Source of the DNA: Chaetoceros tenuissimus | Lineage: Eukaryota > Bacillariophyta > Thalassiosirophyceae > Chaetocerotales > Chaetocerotaceae | Assembly (NCBI GenBank): GCA_021927905.1 | Contig: BLLK01000040.1 | Coordinates: 310,001-374,000, forward strand | DNA length: 64,000 nucleotides | Reading direction: 5' to 3' | Shown: piece after piece, positions 53,902-64,000 of the stretch | Layout: each line of letters begins with the position of its first letter | Numbering within the stretch: position 1 is the stretch's first letter | Notes under the pieces: model-generated | Seen by the model: only the letters and a program-made list of their open reading frames with translations | What the model was told of the DNA's origin: nothing | Databases searched by the model: none | Made by a program: the position numbers and the translations under genes

Positions 53902-56900
53902 TATACATTGGGAAGAGCCCATGTAGCGTGCAATGTGGATACACGTAAAATGAAAATCCAGTGATACATGTGGTATCATTTGTAAAATGAAAATTCGAGG
54001 ATACACTTGGTATCATTCAGAGTTGAAATATAAAGCATGGGAGAGTCTACACGAAAGGACATATGGTACTTTGTAGTGAATGACACGTAGCTGTTTTACT
54101 TCCAAATTGATTGCTTTACTCACTCCAGATTTTATCAAGAAGTTTTACTTCATATCACAGGAACATTTACTTCCACACGGTCTTTGACTGACCTATTGTG
54201 AAACTAAAGAACATATACCTTTAGTTCCTCAAATCAAACAGGGGAAAGGATTATGACAGCCCAAGCATGACCTCACATGGAGCCAGAATATGTGACTTGC
54301 AATATTTGTTGAAAGCAAATATGTGACTTGCGAAAATTATTGAGACTTTATTCGTTGAAATATTGAATATATGAAACAAAGGTTTGCAAGTACAAGGAGA
54401 AATATTCGTCAAGGATTCATGTAATGCATTGAATCATGTGCTCATAGCAGAGCGATGAACAAAAGTATATCCTGGGCATTGAGAAATACAGGGATTGTAT
54501 GTCCATTTTGGACTGCATGGAACCATGGTTTGATTCTCAGTCCAAAGGTATATGTATACATTCAAAACGTAGCACTTATCCTGGTAGAGTAATGATATGG
54601 ATTATTCATTTCAAAGTGCTTGCTCACATACCAGATGCATCAATAGTGGAAATAGTTTCATTTCGTATCTTTCTACAGTAGATTTGCATGGGCGAATTAG
54701 GCATAGGAAGAGACATCAAATGTTTCCTACACAGATACATTAAAAGAAAATGAGAAGACCGTCAGCTACCATGGTGGTAGAAGCAAAGGCAAATTATGAC
54801 ATTTGTCCACGGTAACTATTCCAGGTTATGAGTTGCTGCTGATTATACATACATTTCAATTTATTGTTTATCTCACCAACCTTATACAACAGACTAGTAG
54901 AAAGAGCTAGCTATTTCAAACTTGTTGCATGTGGCAACAGATTGTGTAGACGAGATAGCATATGTTGCTAAATTAGTCTAGCACCTTTTTATATGTACGC
55001 CTGACGAGTGTAGGAACACAGCAGCACCACTTTCATAGAAACATATATCGCTGACAAGTGGTCAGGCAAGATGTTATATCAATATCGTTGTAGACAGGAT
55101 GTTCCATCGTCTGCTCCATGCCATATCCTCAAATGTTCATAGAGATATTGAGAACTTGATTAGTGAAGGGTATAGTATACCAATTGAATGAAGGATGGTG
55201 TAGCATATCATATGTCAATGGGGACATATCTTGATATGGATATATTGTAATGAAGAATCCAATCATTGGAGAATGAGTTGTCATTTGAAATTATGAGCGT
55301 GTTCCTGAAATAGGAATAGCACTATTAATGTGCAGTGTCTTGATTCTACATGAAATTGGGGAATCGATAGACAGATGTTGACATGTTTGGTAGAAGTTTA
55401 TGATCTCCTTTTATTCATTTGTGTATCGGACTACAAGGTATCGAACTACAAGATTTGTATGATTTGGAAGATTCGATGGATGTTGACATATTTGTTTCGT
55501 TTGGTTGTTTATCGATTGAAGCACATGTCAGGAGTGACAGCTGTGGTAGTGATATATTTCCATAGTTGGAAGCTGGTTTAGGTCAAATGGTGACTTGTAG
55601 TACGCGCAAATAGAAGGCAGTCACTCAATACTTGATGTTGTATGCTTGGTTCCACATTAACTCTTGGTTCTAGTTATTGGGACATGAAGATGCAGTATGT
55701 TTTGTTCCGTATTGCAAAATTGTTCATGAGTGTAAATGTGAAATTTCGTATGTGCTGAGGCGTTTATGAAGGCACACGGTGATGTGTATAACTTGCAGAT
55801 GAGTTGTTTACCAATTTGAAGAATAGAACATTTGTGACATTGATAGATTGAGGTATTGATATGAGAATAAGTGAAGTTTGAATCTAAATACCTTACGAGT
55901 TTGAAACTTAGGAGAATGATTTCCAAGAATAGAGCACGGATTGTTAATACCACCAAGGTATCAAGTTGGGAAAGCATTGAATATAGAACGATCATACGTA
56001 TTGAATGTGGTCATGTTCTACATACGGTATAGTGCATATCCATCAAAGCAAATGATCTGGATTTTATTATGTATATCATGATATTACTCAACAAACAGAT
56101 GTTGAATTCATTATTGTATAGGTTCAAGATATTCAGCTAACTCGCCAATTTCAGGCTTGAGGGAGAAGAAATTGGATACTGCGAGAAATTGGATACTGCA
56201 GTGTGTGATAGCGTTTCACACCTAGTTCAAGCCTTCGTTGCTGAGTAACAAATGCACGTTTACTTGCACGTTTACTTTTGAGTTTACGTAAAGGACATGC
56301 CGGATAATATGTCAAACGCCAAATGCAGAAGCATCTCAATGAGTGGAATTGTCATGGCTTCGAATGAGTGGAAATATTCCTACCCTGTAGTGTCTAATTA
56401 ATAGTTGCATGCAAGGAAGATGGCTCCAGTGGGTATCTAAGTGATGATACGAGATGCCAACCATGAGAAGGTGGCTCCATTGGGTATCTTGGGTAGATAC
56501 ATTATGCCAACCTTGCTAGATACTTTAAGAACAGGTGGAATCCCATGTCGAATTTGCTACTTCATTCAGCTGTGCATTGATTGATTAGCTGAAGTGGATG
56601 CTAGATATGCCATAGATATGCATGGCGTGGTAAGCATGATCCTCAAAGTGTGATAAGTATTCATTGTCAAATCCCATGTTTGTTGCTTTCTCAATTTGGT
56701 GTCAAGGTGGCACTTTAGCGATTGTGATGTGTGAGAAATATATAGAAATGATAGTCTCTTGTTGAAATAGAGTAAATCGAAGGTGATAGCCATCTCGTTA
56801 TAGCTAGTAGAGTGAAGATCCGACTCGGGGTCACAGTATCAAGTGTGTTTTCGAAGTACTCATAGAGTTGTACGCAGAGTCGGATTGTACAAAGAATTTG

Positions 56901-58330
56901 CATTGAACTCAAGCGAGACTAGGTGTTGGTTTTGTTATTGCATGTGCTGGTGACGATGGTCAAGTATGCGTTCCATAGCATGTCTGACAGCAGCATGACT
57001 TGGGGGAGATGAGATACTCATATCATATTGTCTGAAAGTGAGTTCCCTATTGCAGCTGATAGTACTGTATATGGATGGAACATTGCAGCTGGTAGTTGAA
57101 TTATCGCCTGATAGGTGGTGAAAGGTGTAAGAGGACGACTACACATTATTGTTTTAGTAACAGGGACGAGGTACCGTACCAATTGAAAGAGTGGACTGTA
57201 TCTCGTGTGTCGTTAGCAGTTATTATAGGGACAGGTATAGGTATAGTAGAAATTATAGGTTTGCCCCATCAGAATACAACAACTTGCGAAACTTTAGGTG
57301 GCTACTACGTAGCGCGAAGCATAGGAAGGAATAGAGCCTTATGTTATAGCAGTGAATTGGAGGCTGATTTAGTTCAAGAAAGAAATGTTTAGGTCTGCGA
57401 TTTACGGGGACTCGAAAGTATGTGATACCATGATGGATACAAAATGGCTACTGGTATAGACTATGATTGTACGAATTGAGATAGGCACTTGGTTGTGCAG
57501 TAATACGGGTAATAGCGCGAGAGCACATATGACAAATTTGGTGATACTATGAACACGATATGAGAAGCGGAAGATAGTACATACTTTCCGAAGTGACAAG
57601 ACGATCATCCAAGGTTTGGAATATCGAATTTGATTTATATTATATATGAAACAGTTGGTTTTGTCTAACACATGTGACGCCTTGACAAGACTTACAAATT
57701 TAATTAACAGTGAACAGATGTGCAACTCAAAAGGTTAGAACGTGTTGCAGATATGGAAGTAGAGCAAATATTGTTTCTCCAGTGTGAAACCATGATATGA
57801 ATGTAAGGACAACGCTTGGAACAGCTTTAGTTTTGAGGTGTGATTGCGATCATTGAAAATAGAAATTATTGAGGTTTCAGTTATCAGAAGAAAAGTCAGC
57901 TTTTACTTGTGGATGTACTACGTGGTCCTGGGATATGAATGCGTGAGAACGGGAGATAGTTCTGAGGCCCTACTATTGTAAAAGACTATAGGCAATCCAA
58001 GGAGGATTAGTAAATGCCTAGCTATGTGAGCGAGTCTATGAGGACATAGTAGTGGTTGCAATGCAAGGAATAAGATCAGGATCATAGTGGATGCTACATC
58101 TTTGCTGAATCGATATAGATCATTATCAGAAGTTGTATAGGTAACAATGACAGATTATTGAAGTAAGTATATGCTCAAAGTGAATAGGGTCGAAAATGAC
58201 AGTGGCGCAATTGCAAGAATTGCAGCGTAGGTTCTTCTCGACGATGGGAATACCTCCTGGCTTTGCGCTGAAACCAGGTTGGGACATAGAAGCAACGATA
58301 CAGAATATAATGCTGGTATAATATTCAAGA
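53902..58330 (+). repeat. Large dispersed repeat of unknown nature, copy 2
   Basis: The second, longer copy of the repeat at 45371-48440. Shared landmarks start at 53902 (ACATTGGGAAGAGCCCATGT) and end in ACCTCC.GGCTTTGCGCTGAA near 58250. On the minus strand near 56985-56840 the peptide reading (AYLTIVTSTCNNK, then LSSMQ and LYEYF) parallels copy 1 near 47280-47160 (AYSTHVVSTINNK, LSSMQ, FYEYF), hinting at a former coding segment. The copy is about 1.4 kb longer than copy 1 and has no LTR-like flanks. Confidence 0.55.
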
Positions 58331-58420
58331 TACAAACTCATACCTTAAGGTAAGGTGATGCGTTTGCGGGGACTAGACGAATATTACTGTGAAGCATTGG
58401 ATTTGGTATATAATAGAGTG

Positions 58421-58490
58421 TCCGTGGCATAGTGGGTATCACTATTGTATTGGGTCACGGATAGAGGATCAACGGCTCGAGGCTGGTTGA
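58421..58490 (+). other. tRNA-like promoter boxes (possible SINE head)
   Basis: TGGCATAGTGGG (58425) resembles a tRNA A box and GGCTCGAGGCT (58474) a B box, about 49 bases apart. I could not fold a proper cloverleaf, so this is not called a tRNA gene. Confidence 0.2.
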
Positions 58491-58595
58491 AGCTGTGGAT
58501 CAGCAGATCACAGACGCACTTTTAGATGATATCATAATTACTTTAACTACAGATTGAAAAAGGCTCCGATATCAATTACACTATCAATATAAGCT

Positions 58596-58860
58596 CTAGC
58601 TGTATTTCAGGTCCATTACAGCAGAATTCGCATAATTTTCTACCATCATTGTCAACCTTTCTAATATCAGCCCCAAGTATCTATCCCAATGCTCTCCTTC
58701 TTGACACAAAAACTGCTTTGAATATGTTCCATTGACCAGTAAGTCATCAACATATACAAGATTGTATGCATCAGTGCCAATGTACGTTTTGTACCATAGA
58801 CCAGGATCAGCAAGACAAGATTTCAAGCCATTACCAATGAATAAATAATCGTTATACAGT
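58596..58860 (-). mobile_element. Ty1/copia reverse transcriptase fragment
   Basis: The minus strand reads GLKSCLADPGLWYKTYIGTD, then AYNLVYVDDLLVNG and, after EGEHWDRYLGLILE, a change of register. GFK.C.ADP..WY followed by LVYVDD.L(V/I) is the copia RT active-site region. Only this part remains, and it is broken. Confidence 0.65.
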
Positions 58861-59181
58861 TAAACAGTTAATCCAGGTCTAGGATCAAAGGATAGCACTG
58901 CTACCAGGCCCACGATAGAGTGGAAGAGTATACTTTACCCAGACATCTTTAGACTTAGTGAAATCCTAAACCACCATCTCTGAAGTCATGGTTATACCTT
59001 CAACTCAAGGAAATAATCATAATATTATTACTACCACTAACCCAAATTGCCCATCTTTGACATTTTAATGTGATTCTCTTGTAATTTTTGCAGTCCTCTC
59101 TCATACTTGTTTATAGTCCATAATGTTTAAAATTTTATGTATCTCAATTTGGTATTATTAGACCTGACACTAAACTTATTT
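58861..59181. other. Spacer downstream of the sulfotransferase-like gene
   Basis: AT-rich sequence holding the presumed 3' untranslated end of the minus-strand gene. No clear signal seen. Confidence 0.35.
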
Positions 59182-60579
59182 TTATTGGAAAAGCAATTTT
59201 TTCCATTTATCTTTGACACAAATACGAGGATCTTGAATAATATTTAAAATCAAAGGATTTCTTAGAGCAGAAGCAATTTCTAATGAACAAAACTCTCTGT
59301 TATCTAAAGGATCATAAAATTTTTGTCCTGATGAGAGAACACGTTCACTTTCCAAAGCTCTTTCTTTCATTTTCATAAGCATTTTTCTATTTATACACTT
59401 TTGTTGAAGGAAAGTCACAGAGATATTTTTCTTGTCCAAAGATTGCTGAAGAAAAAGTACATGATCTTTTCTTCTAAGAGCTCTCTTACAATTTTTGTTT
59501 TCACTTTGAGATGCATATAATCCCCTTTTTTGGGCTTCAAAAACAATAAGATCTTCTTCAAGCTTAAATTTTTTTTTTCCAGCACCCAAGTTCAATCTTT
59601 CTGGAGGACCATATTTTTTTACAAGATGACATGTATTCTTGGCATCTAAGGCCTGACATGCAAACTGTTCTAAGATATCAATTTTATTTGAAAGTTGTAA
59701 TTGAAGAACTTCAACTTTGGAAAATAAAAATGAAAATGTGTTAAATGTTGTCAAGGGATCGCCAAATTCTGGTTTGTCCCAAATTTTGGCATAATACGAA
59801 GCTAGCTCCTCTTGACAATCTTCACCAAATTCATTTCCAAAAGTAGAATGATTTAAACCTTCAAAATCAGGTTTTTTCACATTTATTCGTCTTTGTTCTT
59901 GATACAAACTTTTAATGAATGGCATCAAAGGGCGATAAACCATTACAACTTTTACCGTATATCCATCAAACAATTTTTCGAGAGCCTTTTTCGCTTCAAC
60001 TGTTGGATTTAGACAAGAAAATGCTTCATTGGAAATAGCAATATTTTTTCGTCTAGTCAATAAATTATTCTTCAGTTCCTTATCTATTCTGTTGTAAATA
60101 CTCTCACCGGTTTGGTAAGATTTGTGTATCGATAATTTGTTAAAAAAGTGTATTAAATGCTTTCTTTTAATTTGTTAGATATAAATCGCAATAACAAAAC
60201 CAGGAAAAGATAATTTTACTTACCCATCACTCCATTTCAGGGATAACATTTGAAATTTATCTTCTTCTAAAGTTTTCATCAATTCTTTTTTCTTATTCAT
60301 CTCCGATTTTGAATGTCCTTGATTAGTCTGAAAAAGATATCCCTGAATTGTTGTTGTACCAGTTTTTCTTGGACCGACATGAAGTATTAGAGATGGTTTT
60401 AAAAGACTCGTGTTCGTATGATTATTGTAGGTTTTTGCAAAAGTAGCTCTCATCTGTTTATCATGAAAAGGTACATCATAAAATTCTCTGTGTATATATT
60501 CGTGACTTTTCAAGATATATGATACAGACACAAATGAGAAAAAAAAGATAAAAAACCGAACTGAATTTGAGTGAAACAT
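59182..60579 (-). CDS. Sulfotransferase-like protein, type II membrane, two exons
   Basis: Exon 1 is 60579-60224 and exon 2 is 60163-59182. The 60-base intron (GTAAGT...AATTAAAAG) keeps the frame, giving 445 residues. Residues 8-22 form a membrane anchor after a short head, so the enzyme would face the Golgi lumen. The 5'-phosphosulfate loop is LILHVGPRKTGTTTIQ (about 64-79), the signature of diatom sulfotransferase-like proteins. Near 190, VKVVMVYRPLMPFIKSLYQE takes the place of the 3'-phosphate-binding strand and helix. Such enzymes transfer sulfate from PAPS to glycans or lipids; the substrate here is unknown. The C-terminal half is basic and helical without known motifs. The gene looks intact and sits alone among mobile debris. 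Confidence 0.7.
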
Positions 60580-60862
60580 TGGTATTTTTTAGTTGACTGA
60601 ACCCAATGCGTATTCAAACCTGGGAGGAAGCAAAATTCACAAAAAAGGTCTTTTTTCGACCACAACTAATCTCTACATAAAATTTTTTAAAAAACCAACG
60701 TTGCAAAAGTCTTGTAAATGTGATGAAGAAATACATTGGCCATTTGAAGTTTATCAGAAAAACTTTGCGAAATTTTTTGACCCTTTCTTTTCCAAGGTGT
60801 CGTGGAGTCAAGGACCATCTTGTCCCATTTGTATTCATTTGTGCATGATAGGAATGTGAATG
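60580..60862. other. Upstream region of the sulfotransferase-like gene
   Basis: Between the gene start and the foldback element. It probably contains the promoter; no motif stands out. Confidence 0.35.
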
Positions 60863-60865
60863 TAA

Positions 60866-61508
60866 GACCCGTTTTGTCAATGGCCAGTTTTTGCGCCAGT
60901 TTTTTCTGGCCAGTTTTTTCTGGAGGCCCATTATTGACAAAAAGGTCGCCAGTGTTGTAAGCCAGTTTTTACACCAGTTTTTTGTTCTCGGTCATCCACC
61001 AGTCGTGTATCTGTTTAATTAGCTCTGTTATGTTTTCGTGTTCATGCATCTATCATCAAACACCACAACCAGTTCTTGAGTTCATTAGGGTTTTGAGCGA
61101 ATACTACCTTCAAATGGGGTGTAGACTTTATGCACTATTGTAATGATAGAAATGAAGTGTTTTATTGCATCCTACGTTTTGTATTGCTATAGAGTTATGA
61201 CTACGGAAGGTTTGTGTGGTGGTATTTTGTTGATTATCGTTGTTGCAGTGCATACACGTATTTGAAGAAAGGTATCACGGAGAATTATCAGGCCAATTTA
61301 GAAAAACTGGAAGTCAATAATTGTCCGCGAAAAAACTGGGCCAGTTTTAAATACAGTCGGCCGAGGGGTATTTAAAACTGGCCCAGTTTTTCTGCCTGTA
61401 ATATAACGTCCCAGTTTTTTTTTAATGGCTACGAAACGGGTTATGTGTACAAAAAAAAACTGGCACGACTAAAAACTGGCCAAAAACTGGGCATTGACAA
61501 AACGGGTC
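60866..61508. mobile_element. TAA-flanked foldback MITE with CCAGTTTTT array
   Basis: 643 bases. The ends are inverted repeats: GACCCGTTTTGTCAATGGCC at the left and, on the other strand, GACCCGTTTTGTCAATGCCC at the right, differing at one base and continuing into CAGTTTTT. TAA lies on both sides (60863-60865, 61509-61511), as in PIF/Harbinger duplications. CCAGTTTTT or its complement occurs a dozen or so times along both arms. A perfect 24-base hairpin arm pair lies at 61331-61354 and 61368-61391. No coding capacity. Confidence 0.85.
61331..61391. repeat. Perfect 24-base inverted repeat, 13-base loop
   Basis: AAAAACTGGGCCAGTTTTAA plus ATAC pairs exactly with GTATTTAAAACTGGCCCAGT plus TTTT. 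The loop is AGTCGGCCGAGGG, which contains a further short palindrome (CGGCCG). Confidence 0.9.
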
Positions 61509-61511
61509 TAA

Positions 61512-64000
61512 GACTAGATTAGCCCCATTTTAAAGGTTAGCAACTAATTGTAATAACAATCAAGAGGATGAAGCAGCAGAAGCAAATCTAAATATATTCA
61601 AAGCTGTCCGAAAAAAAAAACAAGTGATAACAAGAATTGGAACTCAGAATTGTTCAATATGAATTATTATTCTTTGAGAAGAGAGCACTTCACAAATACA
61701 ACCAAGCAACAAGAGTGTAGATATCCAAGAACACAGAACAATAGAGAGATGAATGAATTGACCTTCCTTCAATTCATATAAAGAGCAGCCAATCTCAGAT
61801 CAGATGGCTATTTGACTAACAACCAGTGTGTTGAAAGAGATGATGATACAGGTGGTGACCCAGACTTTATTGTACACCCAGACACATACACCATACCTCA
61901 GATCTATGCTTGTTAAAACTATGAAACAAACACTATAATGTGACCATCATTGACTGCTTACACCTAAACATGGAAGCTCTAAATCTCCATAGATTGAACC
62001 TAAAGAACTCACAGAGCATGAGATTTTATAAGCAATCTATCACAGATTACCAAGATCTTGAAGCCTTTTACTAGGAAGACTACTTGGAAATCTTAGAAAT
62101 CTTAGAAATAAAGCCAAACATATTATGAATGCCTTGTTGGACGCAAAGTTTATCTGATATTATTAGGTTAGGTGTTGGAACCAATTATACCTTGTTGGGA
62201 TGGGAATATCATTGGCATTCTTTTCTCTTTGAAGCTCTGCAAAGATCTCTTCAGAAGGCATTCGAACTTCATTGCAATGATGCTCCTCTCACATTTTTTA
62301 GTAAATATATCTTTGATTCAGTTGAGTTTAACTCTTCTTCAAATTAGAGATAAGATGCAAGTATTCTATCAACATATTCACTCTGTCTTTTGATTCTAAA
62401 GGTCATGAGCTAATCTTCCTCAAGCTATTGAAACAAAAGTTGAGCAAACCAATACAATCATCAACACAAAAATACAACTAGATGTGCTATTTCATTCCAT
62501 CTCCTGATCTAATATCTCCTAGGACCTACTTACAACCAATACTCCCAGCAATGTGTCAACTATCTATTGTTCAGAATAAGATGACAAAGAGCTCTGTCTC
62601 CAGTTACACATCCCGAAACTGGAATTCTATCATGAAGTCCAACTAGCTCTCCAGAAATTCATTTGTGTTCCGACTACTTCCTCCTCTGCTTCTGCAGATG
62701 GTACCTCCAGTGAGTCTGCTACTTTCAAAGCTCCATCTGATACTGAATTTCTCTTCTGTCTATTGGCTTGCGTCAATGAAGTATTCCTTGACAATAAGGA
62801 TATAGTAAACTTCAAGTACCATGCAGGTCTTCACCATGCCATTCAAGACTGTATTGATTTCTACAAATTGCTATTCTACAAAGAATCTGGTGTTGATACC
62901 TCTGGTTGTAAAGCCACATTCAGCGGAAAGCATAGAACTCTGCATGCCCTTTTCAATCACAAGCCTACTGCTGGCCAATCTTACTACTACAGAAAGATTA
63001 CTTTACTTATATCCTTGATGATATTAGATGCTTCAATGGCCTCTCTCATTCCCCCATTTGCTGTTGAAATGGCAAATTGAGAATTATCTTAGATATCAAG
63101 AAATTATTCCTTGGCACAAATTTGATCAATTGTCTTCTTGATGGTGATTTCAAATCATCTGCTGAAACAGTCACAACTGCCTTCACATGGAAGCAACACC
63201 AATATCCCTGACAAGTTTGTGATCTCTCTATTTCAGCTTCATTGTCTCAGGATCCTTCTCATCTAACTTTGGATATTGATGAACCTTCTCCTGCTCCTTG
63301 AACTAATCATTTTTTTTCTCCTTTTGTCAGTACTGATGATATTTCCTCTATCAGTGATGCAACTAACAAAATTTAAAGTGCTCATTCACCAAGAAGAAGA
63401 AGGATAATCTACCAGGTACTCAGTTCAAACGACACTCTTTTTTTCAAGGCCTCTTCCAGGTTGCAGAGCTAATGAGTTAAATAGATACAAGAAAGATAAT
63501 CATTGTTCTTGTGAATCCTTTCATAATCACGATCTTTATGGTATTGAAGATTACACCAAACTTTGGAGAGTACTTACAAACATTGGCAATACAAAGATCA
63601 AAGCACTGCTATTGCAGGGCTTTATCCAGCCATCACTATCTTCCTCTTTCTTTTACCTACTGATGATTAACAGTCTTGCTCATTAGCCATGTTCAAGGAA
63701 GCCAATTCTCCCATCCAGAATTTGCCAATGATTCCACCAAAGAAGAAGTGTGACCTTGTCAAATGACAACTCTTCACTTGCACTCCTGCCATGCCTGATT
63801 TAGATGTAGCCCTCCTTAATTCTATGGGAATGGCAAAGACAGCTCCTAAGGGCGTGGAAGGCATTGTGAAGATGTTGGTTGGTATTTTGACAAGTGAAGG
63901 AATCTTCTCTGAGGATGAGGTACCAAAGGCTGAGAAGTTGTTTGCTGGAAAGCTCAATGCTATTATACTCTACTATCCTGTTGACATCTTCTCAGCAGCT
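61512..64000. other. Degenerate coding-like sequence, no gene recognised
   Basis: Plus-strand scraps look translated. One at 62763-63080 includes NFKYHAGLHHAIQDCIDFYK and AGQSYYYRKITLLISL. Others lie near 63500 (NHCSCESFHNHDLYG) and at 63690-64000 (DVALLNSMGMAKTAPKGVEG, LTSEGIFSEDEVPKAEKLFA). The last runs off the window. Composition and the many interruptions suggest another retroelement fossil, but I recognise no domain. Confidence 0.3.

Noticed and set aside
57096-57392. 98-residue plus-strand frame in repeat copy 2 (GTGIGIVEIIGLPHQN)
   Set aside because: Part of it is conserved in copy 1, but the frame is not kept beyond GTGIGIVEII.LPHQN and no family is recognised.

Overview
The window looks like nuclear DNA of a diatom, or a close stramenopile relative. 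This is inferred from protein flavour: a membrane-anchored FkbM-type (Methyltransf_21) protein, a sulfotransferase-like gene with a P-loop of the type LHVGPRKTGTTTIQ, retroelement families resembling those common in diatoms, and short GT-AG introns of 60-81 bases. The sequence is AT-rich. Only two genes look like host genes: a methyltransferase (9994-11049, +) and a two-exon sulfotransferase-like gene (60579-59182, -). Nearly everything else is mobile DNA, much of it nested. I saw no rRNA, convincing tRNA or CRISPR array.

Region by region. 1-7200: fossils of LTR and LINE-like retroelements, including a decayed RT-RNase H-zinc finger element. A 2.79 kb tandem duplication (units about 4488-7277 and 7278-10065) carries this fossil plus the promoter side and first codons of the methyltransferase gene. 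11505-16031: a Ty3/gypsy element with a partial left LTR and a complete right LTR, followed by a gag-like start that appears to belong to a second, tandem copy. 16640-27072: a Penelope-like element with 139-base direct terminal repeats. Its right repeat is split by a 6.9 kb DNA transposon (20141-27015) with long inverted repeats and a TTAA target duplication. 27079-28180: remnant of a tyrosine-recombinase retroelement. 28545-31630: decayed PIF/Harbinger-like transposon with a transposase and an oppositely oriented second gene. 32425-33515: two gypsy remnants.

34512-41486: a TA-flanked inverted-repeat element whose right terminus has been entered by a DIRS-like/Ngaro-like element (35374-41480). 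The latter has gag, RT-RNase H and tyrosine recombinase frames and the diagnostic A1-genes-B1-A2-B2 split repeats, and it looks whole. 43323-58850: old LTR-element debris, several LTR-like copies, and two diverged copies (45371-48440 and 53902-58330) of a large, mostly non-coding repeat of unknown nature. 60866-61508: a TAA-flanked foldback element full of CCAGTTTTT motifs.

The best candidate for something undescribed is the TTAA transposon. It encodes a predicted transposase of about 1,265 codons with possible D/D/D catalytic residues, and two further proteins: one with a cysteine-rich finger reminiscent of the piggyBac C-terminal finger, and one small acidic protein with an SH3/tudor-like start. 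Its boundaries are proven by comparison with the uninterrupted repeat 3.5 kb away.
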